Translations under genes and position numbers: made by a program
In this document: positions 45,901 through 53,172 of the stretch, piece by piece
Layout: every line of letters starts with the position of its first letter
How positions within the stretch are numbered: the stretch's first letter is position 1
Origin: Bacteroidales bacterium
GTDB taxonomy: Bacteria; Bacteroidota; Bacteroidia; Bacteroidales; UBA932
NCBI GenBank assembly: GCA_023667095.1
Contig: JAMPAT010000002.1
Span: 111,097-175,096, forward strand
Direction of reading: 5' to 3'
DNA length: 64,000 nt
Notes under the pieces: generated by a model
The model's database searches: none
The model's input: only the letters and a program-made list of their open reading frames with translations
What the model was told of the DNA's origin: nothing

Positions 45901-46432
45901 ACACTTCCGAATGGTAGTACATTGACTTGCCGGTACGCACGATGGATGACAATCCGGAGAGAGTCCATCCATAGCCGGCCATGCCTTCACCGGACTGGCT
46001 GCTGTACTGCAATGAGACAGAAGGGACAAAAGGAACGTCAGAGGCTGTCGCTATCGGGATATCATATATCCTGGCACCGCTCGGTGAGACGCTCTCGGAA
46101 AAAGGGATTTTTCCGACCGTATTGAACGGACGGTCCGGCCTTGCAATTACACGGGCCATCCCGGCAGCAGGCTGGAAAGCCGGCATTGCGGCAGATGAAA
46201 CCAGGGACATCGGATCTGTCAGATATGGGTCAGCCGTGTTTGCTGCCGCAGGCTGCACCATGGCATCCTGCCCCAACGGATGAGGGCAATACCGCGTAAG
46301 GATGTCACCCTCTTCAGTGACAATGACAGTGCTGTCCACATATTGAGTGACATTCACCGTCTCCTGCCCTGCAGACAGCAGCCTTGATGCCGCCATAAGC
46401 ATAGGTACAAGTAATAATCGCTTCATAATCAT
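39950..46432 (-). CDS. full-length SpvB/TcdB/Rhs polymorphic toxin with PD-(D/E)XK-like tip
   Basis: A protein of 2160 residues. A Sec signal (MKRLLLVPMLMAASRLLSAG; ATG at 46432 or 46426) is followed by an SpvB-like region (~100-380; VPSVSLQYSSQSGEGMAGYGWTLSG) and FG-GAP/calcium loops at ~480-740 (DVDDDGTDE, DLDNDGKGD, DMNGDGLLD, DINHDGLAD). YD repeats span ~1150-1800, and the Rhs core (~1826-1877) reads NMNARLYDPLVGRFLSPDPY. A Gly/Ala-rich pre-toxin (~1878-2020) leads to a tip with RLDLVAKIDGKITFIEAKNG, the D...ExK signature of restriction-endonuclease-fold nucleases. It is exported by Sec and probably shells and delivers the tip; how it leaves the cell is not shown. Confidence 0.88.
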   Translation of the reverse strand: MIMKRLLLVPMLMAASRLLSAGQETVNVTQYVDSTVIVTEEGDILTRYCPHPLGQDAMVQPAAANTADPYLTDPMSLVSSAAMPAFQPAAGMARVIARPDRPFNTVGKIPFSESVSPSGARIYDIPIATASDVPFVPSVSLQYSSQSGEGMAGYGWTLSGLSSIVRTGKSMYYHSEVSAPLVSDADAAFSLDGVPVLRSSKGVSGYTYETVRGNILVRKFPATNVAAKYFEVLYPNGSKAVYGFKDGSGGEVSYPLTEVTDIAGNRITVSYGKYGGQYYPETVSYNYDATGTARSRIQFSYAPRSGYTTYYAGAGMSPARLLKSIISEDAGNILSEYTLEYSNEDYTYLLTSVSCTSGNSSLNPLEFTYGSEDSAFENDFRSPYGTRYLDKSFSGVKVHHIRGKFHSGHYSDGLIILPALSNYCKVETYQKKVLGITTAEYYKFGSGYSPGQSILIVPSVGFFSRSFTIKADEGFQTIEAIDVDDDGTDEIVKVNFNGLDGDYTNLRVAVYKFNETVTKLDSTIINTKVTGVISDGKNKYLLKSPHQRAYWFGKFSDKGGAQLVTVSYNTDFKGGAHQSHTAVIDLKTKACKEYVLFDLAKNKEYNYIPYDLDNDGKGDMCCATTSGLEHYSYSNGVFTKDRIITGGVNSYLLQNKIFFTDMNGDGLLDIVEAPKKSEYVKEYPGYDPSSGEDMRDYEMDVLKPGGNDWDIYSYNGESFVKRTCVAITYDPDDEFMFLDINHDGLADLLKINGTQLTYYINNLGDIRNDNEVVSRLKYPKGSGLIPANVTSYNSASEFIIVDGFEVHAYEFSRNRSRDRLLTCMTDGFGVTRYNTYHDMSGSSGVYQIESQRSYSLTNGFSRRAFPMNLLYSEEAYYTAGNGSMEKAVSRYYTYYDAVCSSKGLGFCGFGKVRMRDYVSGTVTVQEYDPEKFSAPTRQTVALSSSEGTPFAETVNTYDSYSTTYGRLNPRLTKSVSTDHLTGVSTETSTTYGTYSFPVTTVIERKTADGAQKKEQHDYKYTHSTTPDKYVLGAVISETIQRSKTALLEDNWIETTEFTYDDAFRPLTRTINVGINSFHPRHGLSEIEKDTSIVLHRLALKPDTLITQRPLDPIDTLIYIPNLPLEPERPSGFKPVSETRWTYNSAGKVVSEMTSKYGSTEFTGTVFEYDQDGRHLYSETDALGRKTTYESYDKFGNPGKVTDCRGNVTVYTYDAFGNLTDVSYPDGTEVSTVYAWGGQELYTKTVKSNVAPETIVHYDALGREVRSGVKRFDGQWQFTDKVYNSWGLIEKVSLPFRGSGASLWTDYFYDGYKRIGGMNYPTGGSERWDYSGNSVIHFKDGIFTTKEMDANGDLVKVTDDGGTIEYELDDIGQPLSVTAPGGVKTTFAYDFYGHRTKMVDPSAGTYTDSYVFNPDGSSVVTQTNPNGKIVTYTDRYGRVTMVERPGEYNTVYTYDDYGLLTKEESTNGTSVEYVYDSQGRVTSIKETVPDGKWLQKSYTYGIGSQLLTVSYTSQSGYITTESYSYANGYNTAITLPDGTVVMRLEQENDLGQPTMVTTGGITREYGFSSCGVPTYRKMADGELQHFTYIFDYRTNNLMLREDKVHDKMESFGYDQLNRLTAMADDRKVSYSSKGNIMSIDGVGSMNYMSPDHPYRISSLLPSEDVVQDRLQKVSYTCYSRPARIEEGGRIAAFTYNGSGDRVKMYMADGVSSVLTRWYVGDGYEYDASSSGAKERLYLGGDAYSAPMVMERASGSDWSLYNIGRDYLGNITHIATSDGTLVAEYSYDPWGRLRDPETHEIYLPGTEPELLFGRGFTGHEHLSWFGLINMNARLYDPLVGRFLSPDPYVQMPDFTQNFNRYSYALNNPLRYTDESGEFAITGTVLAITIGVAALIGAAAGAYEGYRIAKSNGATGWGMAGYIIGGGLIGGVAGAAAGAVGLYVGAAVGIGGFIGGAAAGAASGFVGGAINGFGMTLLGGGDSVQAFKMSAFQALTGAAIGAAMGGLIQGSIDAAHGRNFLNGKTISTPEPAVTLNTYEDDLATFNELRDVKNDQTPYKKGQLGVEWARQDIVDNGGQVLGKEVSIKVNDTQVRLDLVAKIDGKITFIEAKNGLSTRFTQNQNIVYPQMMINKPTVYPVGKSAQFMLGNSVNNYNFVTIRFYF

Positions 46433-46455
46433 GCGTAATTTAATTTGTTGACACG

Positions 46456-46488
46456 CAAAAGTATTGGCGATTACATATAACCTGCAAA
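46456..46488 (-). promoter_or_regulatory. promoter of the full-length Rhs gene
   Basis: On the minus strand TTTG (46488-46485), a 21-bp spacer and TACTTTTG (46463-46456) match TTTG-N19-21-TAnnTTTG, 24 bp before the ATG at 46432. It probably drives the Rhs gene, its immunity gene and the lipoprotein up to the terminator at 38753. Confidence 0.7.
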
Positions 46489-46515
46489 AGATACATCTAA
46501 CCGAAGTTCACCACC

Positions 46516-46710
46516 TAAGCAATTGAGAGACAGCCATTTGCCACGCATCGGGATTCCTACTATGACAGGAAGGAGAAGACACAGGTTTCCAATACCATGT
46601 TTTTCAGGCACTTATATACATTAAAGACATGGGACGCGATGTTAAAGTCCGTGGGGAATAAAATAAGGAAAGGAGGCCTGCCGCGTCTAAAGAAGGAAGA
46701 ACCGGAATAG
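46516..46710 (+). pseudogene. possible coding remnant in the gap upstream of the Rhs gene
   Basis: One plus-strand frame has no start but reads naturally (RDSYYDRKEKTQVSNTMFF, then HLYTLKTWDAMLKSVGNKI, then KKEEPE and a stop). It may be the C-terminal end of a lost gene, for example a mobile-element protein, but I cannot name it. The rest of 46711-47061 shows nothing recognisable. Confidence 0.25.
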
Positions 46711-47061
46711 CGAGGCAAACGTTTCTTATTGCACGATATCGACTATGCTGCAAGCGTTATGTCTAAAGCTGTACCGACCCTTGGCAACTCCATGACAGGA
46801 AAAGCTATTGTGCTTGGCTGGATGCAGGTTTTGTTATGTCTGTGTTTTTTGCTGGTCATTTTATGATGGTCTTATTTTGCCGGTCCTCCTATGGTAATTT
46901 CATCATGGGATTTAGTTATGATTTTATACAAGTTTATGTCAGCTATATTGGCTATGACGGGATGGCTTGATGCCATTCATGGTGGGCTGATTGGATATAT
47001 TGACTGATAGTCAGAGAAGTATATTTGGTCAGGCTGGTCATATTGGCTATAATGGGCTGAT

Positions 47062-47805
47062 GGCTTCATTGCAGAATCAGCAGCGACTTAGCTGCCGTCT
47101 GCCAATGAGCAAGCACACAAATCTGCATTATACGCTCTCTATGGCACTTTTGCGTGCTTTCAAGTACTTAAATTGGTATACATGCGGCACAGCACCAAAA
47201 CATAAACACCTATTTATCAAATAGTTGCATTTTTAAAGCGTGCTCACTGAACAGCAAATCATTAAACTTCAACCAACAGCATACGCACATAAATTCAGTA
47301 TATTTGAAAAGTCGGCTTCATTGCAGAATCAGCCGCGACTTAGCTGTTGTCTGCCAATGGGCAAGCACACAAATCTGCATTATACACTCTCCATTGCGCT
47401 TCTGCGTGCTTTCAGGTACTAAAATTAGTATGCATGTGGCACTGCACCAAAACACAAATACCTATTTATCAAGTAATTGCATTTTCAGAGTGTGCTCACT
47501 GAACAGCAAATCATTAAACTTCAACCAGCAGCGGATACACATAAATTCAGTATTATTTGAAAAGTCGGCTTCATTGCAGAATCAGCAGCGACTTAGCTGC
47601 CGTCTGCCAATGAGCAAGCACACAAATCTGCATTATACGCTCTCTATGGCACTTTTGCGTGCTTTCAAGTACTTAAATTGGTATACATGCGGCACAGCAC
47701 CAAAACATAAACACCTATTTATCAAATAGTTGTATTTTCAAAGTGTGCTCACTGAACGGCAAATCATTAAACTTCAACCAACAGCAGATGCACATAAATA
47801 TAGTG
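47062..47805 (+). repeat. three tandem copies of a 252-bp repeat
   Basis: Copies start at 47062, 47314 and 47567 with GGCTTCATTGCAGAATCAGC (second copy has one change after it) and have periods of 252 and 253 bp. The outer two copies are most alike. Each contains an imperfect hairpin whose ends are AAGCACACAAA and TTTGCGTGCTT about 27 bp apart, then CACCTATTTATCAA, GTGTGCTCACTGAAC and AAATCATTAAACTTCAACC. A diverged fourth copy is at 19097-19285. The short open frames inside (NLHYTLSMALLRAF) are a by-product of the repeat. It lies in the 1.5-kb gap between divergent transcription units. Confidence 0.85.
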
Positions 47806-47952
47806 AAACACGAAACAATTAAATCAGAATCAAATAAATACAGAGGACACACAAAGTTCATAAGGCACTATAATATCTAAAGAGTCTGATTTCAAAACAT
47901 TACGGACTGCCCCTGTTTCAACATTTTATTCGTATATCTTGGAGTTTCTTTG

Positions 47953-47960
47953 TATCTTTG
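47953..47960 (+). promoter_or_regulatory. -7 promoter box for the DUF2400-zeta-tldD-pmbA operon
   Basis: TATCTTTG matches TAnnTTTG and lies 30 bp before the ATG at 47990. No clear TTTG is seen at the expected distance upstream. The sequence 47806-47952 shows nothing else. Confidence 0.5.
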
Positions 47961-47989
47961 TTGATTGCGCTTAAATTTAACGGCAGAAG

Positions 47990-48691
47990 ATGGATGATTC
48001 AGTAAAGAGCCAGCTTATAGAATGGGCTGAAAAATACAACGATCCGGAATATTTTGAGGAAGACCCGATCATGTTCCCGAAAAGTTTTGCAGAAAAATAC
48101 AAGGCCGGGGAATGCCGGTTGGCAGATATCGAGATTTCTGCAATCATTGCAGGACATCTGGCCTGGGGAAGAAGGTGCATGATAGTACGCGACTGCACAC
48201 GGGCACTTGATGAGATGTGCTGGAAGCCATACGACTATGTAATGAACGGTGAATACCGCGATGAAAATGCCAGTCTGCACCGCACAGTCAAATGGAGCGA
48301 ATTTGCAGAAATATGCAGAAACCTCAGGAAAATATATTCATCCCGCGACAGCATCGAGGGACTGAGCAATTCCGGGATAAGGACCCTTGTCTACGGTCGC
48401 AAGGAGGATCTGAAAGCACCGGACAAAAAGATAAACATGATGCGCCGGTGGATGGTCAGGAACGACGGCAAGGTAGATTTCGGAGTCTGGAAAAACAGCA
48501 GTCCTGCAGACCTTCTCATCCCGCTTGATGTGCACGTATATGAGCAGGCCACTGCACTCGGCCTTACTTCCAGGAAGCAAAAGGACATAGTGACAGTCAG
48601 GGAGATAACGGATTCATTCAAGGAAATATGGCCTGATGACCCTGCCAAGGGAGACTTCGCCCTTTTCGGATATGGAGTAACCCATAAATAG
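47990..48691 (+). CDS. TIGR02757 (DUF2400) family protein
   Basis: A protein of 233 residues. The features YNDPEYFEEDPIMFPKSFAEKY, DIEISAIIAGHLAWGRRCMI, KRLNMMRRWMVRND-like KINMMRRWMVRNDGKVDFGVW, LLIPLDVHVYEQATALGLT and DFALFGYGVTHK match the TIGR02757/DUF2400 family of Bacteroidetes and other bacteria. It has an overall helix-hairpin-helix glycosylase-like helical fold but no tested function. It is the first gene of a tight run (gaps of 23, 24 and 67 bp) with a zeta-like kinase, tldD and pmbA. Confidence 0.85.
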   Translation: MDDSVKSQLIEWAEKYNDPEYFEEDPIMFPKSFAEKYKAGECRLADIEISAIIAGHLAWGRRCMIVRDCTRALDEMCWKPYDYVMNGEYRDENASLHRTVKWSEFAEICRNLRKIYSSRDSIEGLSNSGIRTLVYGRKEDLKAPDKKINMMRRWMVRNDGKVDFGVWKNSSPADLLIPLDVHVYEQATALGLTSRKQKDIVTVREITDSFKEIWPDDPAKGDFALFGYGVTHK

Positions 48692-48714
48692 ACATTCCCC
48701 AAAAACAGACAGAG

Positions 48715-49287
48715 ATGCCAAGACTTTATATCGTATCCGGATGCAACGGTGCCGGAAAGACAACTGCCTCATACACATTGCTTCCAGAGATGCTGGAATG
48801 CAGCCAGTTCGTAAATTCAGACGAGTTTGCAAAGGGGCTTTCCCCATTCAATCCGGAAGGGGCCTCCATGCTTGCCAGCAGATATATGCTGCTGAAGATA
48901 CGCTACCTTTTCAAGAAAAAGGCAGATTTCAGCATTGAGACCACACTCGCCACACGCTCGCTCCTGAAAATGATACGCACTGCCCAGGATGAAGGATATT
49001 ACGTCACCCTGCTGTATTTCTGGATCAATTCACCGGAGCTTGCAATCGAAAGGGTCAGGGCAAGGGTAGCTGCAGGAGGGCACAACATTCCTGAGGAGAC
49101 AATCAGAAGAAGATACCAGGTAGGGGTGAACTATTTTTTCAAGGACTACGCGCCTCTATGCGACAGGTGGATTATCGCAGACAACTCGCAGGTGCCTTTC
49201 AAGGTGGTAGCAGAGGGAGGAAAGGACAGGCCTCTCAGCATAAAGGACAAGGACGTCTACGGAAGGATTCTTGCCATTGTAGAATAA
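48715..49287 (+). CDS. zeta toxin-like P-loop kinase
   Basis: A protein of 190 residues. Walker A is GCNGAGKTT near residue 10. FVNSDEFAKGL, with the Asp/Glu typical of zeta/AAA_33 kinases, is followed by FSIETTLATRSLL, and the C-terminal lid has IERVRARVAAGGHNIPEETIRRRY with the arginines that contact phosphate. Zeta proteins phosphorylate UDP-N-acetyl sugars, but chromosomal relatives of this length are often annotated only as zeta toxin family. There is no epsilon-type antitoxin gene beside it, and it sits in a housekeeping operon, which argues against a classical toxin-antitoxin role. Confidence 0.8.
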   Translation: MPRLYIVSGCNGAGKTTASYTLLPEMLECSQFVNSDEFAKGLSPFNPEGASMLASRYMLLKIRYLFKKKADFSIETTLATRSLLKMIRTAQDEGYYVTLLYFWINSPELAIERVRARVAAGGHNIPEETIRRRYQVGVNYFFKDYAPLCDRWIIADNSQVPFKVVAEGGKDRPLSIKDKDVYGRILAIVE

Positions 49288-49311
49288 AACAGGTAAATTT
49301 TCATCAGACAG

Positions 49312-50766
49312 ATGTCAAACGAAAGATTTTTAGATATATTCAAAGTCACTCAACCTCAACTTGATGCCATCGTGGCTGCTGCACTTGCAGAAGGCGGTGA
49401 CTGGTGTGACCTTTATTTCGAATATACAACATACAACGGGCTGCTGCTCCGGGACTCGGAAGTGACTTCCGGCGAATTCCATGTCGACTTCGGTGTCGGG
49501 ATCCGCGTACTGAGCGGAGAAAAGACAGGATATGCGTACTCGGAGAGCACAGAAATGTCAGCCATGCTGCAGGCAGCAAAGGCAGCTGCAATAATCTCAC
49601 GCGGAAACGGCCAGCCAAGGGAAAGGGTCCCTGCACGCACTGCTTCAGGCTGTGTACAGGCGTATGGTGCCACCAACGGCTGCCTGTCCATGAACCTATA
49701 CCCGTCCGTAATTGCATGGAAAGATGTCAGGCACAGTGACTTCGTCCCGTTCCTCAAGAAGATAGAGACCCTGGTCAAGGCCAAGGACAGCAGGGCAATA
49801 AAGGTAGTGGCAAAACTATCTGATTCCCAAAGTGAGATAATGATGTACAACTCACTGGGGGAACTGACTTTCGACAGCCGTCCGATGGCAAGCGTAACAG
49901 TGTCTGCAGTATTCTCAAAAGATGGTCAGAACGAGAGCAAGACAGCTTCACGGAGCTTCAGGACAGGGGCAGAGTTCATCACTGATTCACTCGCAGAGGA
50001 ACTTGCCACGGAAGTCACTAAAGGCATAGATGCAAGATTTGACGCAAAGAGGCCAGCCGGAGGGAAGATGCCGGTTGTAATGGGAGCCGGAGCATCAGGA
50101 ATATTGCTCCACGAGGCCATGGGACACGCATTCGAGGCGGATTTCAACCGCAAGGGACAGTCGATATTCTCCGACAGGATGGGCAAGAGAGTCTGCCCTG
50201 ACAGCATAAATATAGTCGATGACGGAACCATCGCAGGCAACCGTGGAGCATGCAACTTCGATGATGAAGGAATCCCTGGACAGAAGACATATATGGTCAG
50301 GGACGGCATCCTGACATCATATCTCCATGACAGGATAAGCGCATGTTTCTATGGAGTCTCCCCTACCGGAAACGGACGCAGGGAATCATTCAGGTACAAC
50401 CCCATCCCGAGGATGCGCGCCACATATATGGAAAGCGGGAATGCCAGGCCGGAGGACATCATATCCGATGTCAGGAAAGGAATATATGTCGATGAATTCT
50501 CAAACGGCCAGGTCAAGATTGGAGAAGGGGATTTCACATTCTATGTAAAGAGCGGATTCCTTATCGAGGACGGAAAACTGACTGCACCTGTAAAGGACAT
50601 AAATATAATAGGCAATGGTCCACAGGCACTTGCAGACATTGTCGCTGTAGGCAATGACCTTAGGATAGACAACGGGACATGGACCTGCGGCAAGGAACAG
50701 AGCGCACCTGTATCATGCGGCATCCCGACAGTGCTTGTCAAGTCACTGACCGTAGGAGGTGAATAG
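49312..50766 (+). CDS. tldD: metalloprotease TldD
   Basis: A 484-residue TldD-family protease subunit. The zinc motif HEAMGHAFEADFN near residue 267 is the HExxxH form specific to TldD. GVGIRVLSGEKTGYAYSE near the N-terminus and YLHDRISACFYGVSPTGNGRRESFRYNPIPRM also match. TldD is the catalytic half of the TldD/TldE(PmbA) heterodimer that degrades unfolded peptides and is needed for maturation of some peptides such as microcin B17. pmbA follows 67 bp downstream. It is cytoplasmic. Confidence 0.93.
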   Translation: MSNERFLDIFKVTQPQLDAIVAAALAEGGDWCDLYFEYTTYNGLLLRDSEVTSGEFHVDFGVGIRVLSGEKTGYAYSESTEMSAMLQAAKAAAIISRGNGQPRERVPARTASGCVQAYGATNGCLSMNLYPSVIAWKDVRHSDFVPFLKKIETLVKAKDSRAIKVVAKLSDSQSEIMMYNSLGELTFDSRPMASVTVSAVFSKDGQNESKTASRSFRTGAEFITDSLAEELATEVTKGIDARFDAKRPAGGKMPVVMGAGASGILLHEAMGHAFEADFNRKGQSIFSDRMGKRVCPDSINIVDDGTIAGNRGACNFDDEGIPGQKTYMVRDGILTSYLHDRISACFYGVSPTGNGRRESFRYNPIPRMRATYMESGNARPEDIISDVRKGIYVDEFSNGQVKIGEGDFTFYVKSGFLIEDGKLTAPVKDINIIGNGPQALADIVAVGNDLRIDNGTWTCGKEQSAPVSCGIPTVLVKSLTVGGE

Positions 50767-50833
50767 TCCTGCCACACAGGCGCACAGGCGAAGGCAGAGG
50801 AGGAAAAATCATCCTGATAAACACAAAGACAAA

Positions 50834-52207
50834 ATGACAACAGAAACATACGGAATAACAGAGGAGGAAAAGAAAATTGCCGGGCACTGTCTCGGATATG
50901 CCCTAAAATGCGGTGCATCACAGGCAAGGATATCACTCAACAAAAGCACCCTGGACTCATTCCAGCTGCTGAACGGAGAACTTGACAAGGTATCCCGCTG
51001 TGCAGACCGCTCTGTATTCATATACCTTTATGTAGACGGGAAATACGGGACATATTCAACCAACAGACTGGATACAGGTGACCTCGAGAGCTTCATACGT
51101 AAAGCAATAGACAGCACCAGGATGCTTGCACCTGACAGCCTGCGCAGGCTAGCGGACCCGGAAAGGACAGAGAAGGGAGCAGCGACAGGCAAGGAAATGG
51201 GTCTGTATGACACTGAATATGAGAATATGACAGCCCGCAAGAGGCTTGAACTCGCAATGGGCGGCACTATATTCAGGACAGCGGAAAAAGACGCGAGGTA
51301 TAGCCTCATTTCGGAGGAATGCGAATACTCGGACTCTATTGATGACAACTATGTCATTGATTCAAACGGATTTGAGGGAAGACATACGGAGACATCATTC
51401 TCATTCTGGACTGAAGTAACTATCGAGGATACAAAAGGGCATAAATACAGCGGCTACTGGTGGACATCATCCCCAAGGTTCTCTGAAATAAAGATAATGG
51501 AATGCGGTCCGTCAGCACTGTCAAAGGCAGCCGGACAGATTGGGCCAAAGGGCTGCAAGGGAGGAAAGATGACAATGGTCGTTGACAACCTTACGAGTTC
51601 AAGGCTGGTCTCCCCTATCTTCTCCGCACTGAACGGCTCGTCAATCCAGCAGCACAATTCATTCCTTGAGGATACTCTTGGCAAAAAGGTCTTCCCGGAA
51701 GAGCTTACAGTCATGGATATGGCAAGGACAGAAGGGATGTCAGGAGCACGCATGTTTGACACAGAGGGAGTTGCGACAATGGACAGGCCTGTCATCGGGA
51801 ATGGAGTGATAGAAATGTACTTCATCAGCACATATCTGGCAGGAAAGATGGGGATGGAGCCTACTGTAGAGGGAATTTCAAGACCAGTGGTAGCCCCTTT
51901 TGTCAAAGGTCAGGAAGCCTGTACTGAAATAGGCCAGAAGGAGATACTCATGAGCTGCGGTGACGGCATACTCGTGACAGGATTCAACGGAGGCAACTGC
52001 AACCCGACAACAGGCAATTTCTCGTATGGAGTCGAGGGATTTGTGTTCAGGGACGGCAAGATACTGCACCCTGTCAAGGAGATGGTGATCACCGGAAACA
52101 TGCTCACCCTGTGGAACTCCGTTGTCGCTGCAGGTTCGGACGCACGTCATGGGGCAAGATGGCAGATTCCGACCCTCGCCTTTGCGGATGTGGACTTTTC
52201 GGCATAA
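50834..52207 (+). CDS. pmbA: TldE/PmbA, partner subunit of TldD
   Basis: A protein of 457 residues. The ATG at 50834 (MTTETYGITEEEKKIAGHCL) is preferred over an in-frame ATG at 50759 that overlaps tldD. CGASQARISLNKSTLDSFQLLNGELDKVSRC at the N-terminus and STYLAGKMGMEPT, SCGDGILVTGFNGGNCNPTTGNFSYGVEGF near the C-terminus are PmbA features. The zinc motif of TldD is missing, as expected for the non-catalytic partner. It works with TldD in the cytoplasm. Confidence 0.92.
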   Translation: MTTETYGITEEEKKIAGHCLGYALKCGASQARISLNKSTLDSFQLLNGELDKVSRCADRSVFIYLYVDGKYGTYSTNRLDTGDLESFIRKAIDSTRMLAPDSLRRLADPERTEKGAATGKEMGLYDTEYENMTARKRLELAMGGTIFRTAEKDARYSLISEECEYSDSIDDNYVIDSNGFEGRHTETSFSFWTEVTIEDTKGHKYSGYWWTSSPRFSEIKIMECGPSALSKAAGQIGPKGCKGGKMTMVVDNLTSSRLVSPIFSALNGSSIQQHNSFLEDTLGKKVFPEELTVMDMARTEGMSGARMFDTEGVATMDRPVIGNGVIEMYFISTYLAGKMGMEPTVEGISRPVVAPFVKGQEACTEIGQKEILMSCGDGILVTGFNGGNCNPTTGNFSYGVEGFVFRDGKILHPVKEMVITGNMLTLWNSVVAAGSDARHGARWQIPTLAFADVDFSA

Positions 52208-52381
52208 TTTTTAGAAGCTATCTGAATTTTATTTGTCATAAATTTTATGATAGATTTTTTAGGATAGTTTTTCTATCTTGTTGAAAAGGATAGCAGAGTT
52301 ATCTGATTGAATAAAAGATAGGAAAATAGACAAAAAAGATACTTAAAAGAATTTTTATAATAATTTTAAATAGCTTCTTAG

Positions 52382-52389
52382 TATCTTTG
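52382..52389 (+). promoter_or_regulatory. -7 promoter box for the FKBP gene
   Basis: TATCTTTG lies 34 bp before the ATG at 52423 and matches TAnnTTTG; a matching -33 box is not clear. The AT-rich gap after pmbA (52208-52381) contains repeated GATAG/CTATC words but no strong terminator. Confidence 0.5.
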
Positions 52390-52422
52390 CGCCCCAGTTA
52401 AGGAATATTAAAATTTGACAAT

Positions 52423-53148
52423 ATGAAGATAGAGAACAAAAAAGTAGTAGAGCTCTGCTATGAGCTTGAAGTTGACGGACAGATTGTTGACAGGACAACA
52501 AAGGAGAAGCCGCTCGACTACATACATGGCACAAGGTCATTGCTGCCAAAATTCGAGGAGAACATTGAGGGCATGGAGCCTGGAAGCAAGTTCCAGTTCA
52601 CCCTCACACCTGAAGAGGGATATGGTGAAGTTGACCCTAACAGGGTAATTGACCTTCCAAAGGAGGCATTTGAGGTAAATGGTGAGATACGCGAGGACCT
52701 TCTCCAGGCCGGCAACACTGTTCCACTGCTCAACAGTGCAGGACAGGTTGTGCCAGGAGTGATCCTTGAAGTCTGCGAAAGCACAGTAAAGATGGACCTC
52801 AACTCACCGATGGCCGGAAAGACATTGAATTTCTCCGGTGAAATCCTTACAGTCCGTGACGCTACCGAAAAGGAGCTTACAGAAGGTCTTCACGGTGAGT
52901 ACATCCAGAGCAACTGCGGATGCGGCGGACATCATCACCACGGAGAGTGCGGATGCCATGAAGGCGGTGAGGACTGCGGCTGCCATGGGGAAGGACACGG
53001 AGACTGCGGATGCGGCGAAGGCCATGGCGACTGTGGATGTCATGGCGAGGGTCATGGTGACTGTGGCTGCCACGGGGAAGGACATGGAGACTGCGGCTGC
53101 CACGACAGAGAAGAACATGGAGAGGGACATTGCCACCATGGTGAATAA
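52423..53148 (+). CDS. slyD: SlyD-type FKBP peptidyl-prolyl isomerase with long Cys/His-rich tail
   Basis: A protein of 241 residues. The FKBP domain begins MKIENKKVVELCYELEVDGQ, with KEKPLDYIHGTRSLLPKFEENIEGM. The insert-in-flap chaperone domain (about 70-125; TPEEGYGEVDPNRVIDLPKEAF) is followed by NSPMAGKTLNFSGEILTVRDATEKEL, a standard SlyD order. The last ~80 residues form a metal-binding tail with four GHGDCGC repeats, an HHHH stretch and about 15 cysteines in all. SlyD tails bind nickel and zinc; this one is unusually long and regular. It assists folding and probably metal handling in the cytoplasm. Confidence 0.9.
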   Translation: MKIENKKVVELCYELEVDGQIVDRTTKEKPLDYIHGTRSLLPKFEENIEGMEPGSKFQFTLTPEEGYGEVDPNRVIDLPKEAFEVNGEIREDLLQAGNTVPLLNSAGQVVPGVILEVCESTVKMDLNSPMAGKTLNFSGEILTVRDATEKELTEGLHGEYIQSNCGCGGHHHHGECGCHEGGEDCGCHGEGHGDCGCGEGHGDCGCHGEGHGDCGCHGEGHGDCGCHDREEHGEGHCHHGE

Positions 53149-53172
53149 TCCGGTGTACAGCATCTAAACGCC

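Noticed and set aside
46711..47061. A gene or insertion sequence in the gap before the tandem repeats
   Set aside because: No frame of useful length, no terminal inverted repeats and no transposase motif could be seen.
47062..47730. Small proteins containing NLHYTLSMALLRAF in the 252-bp repeats
   Set aside because: The peptide is conserved only because the DNA repeat is. The frames are short and differ in their ends between copies. Such frames are a usual by-product of repeats.
48715..49287. A zeta/epsilon toxin-antitoxin pair
   Set aside because: Only the kinase is present. Neither neighbour resembles an antitoxin.
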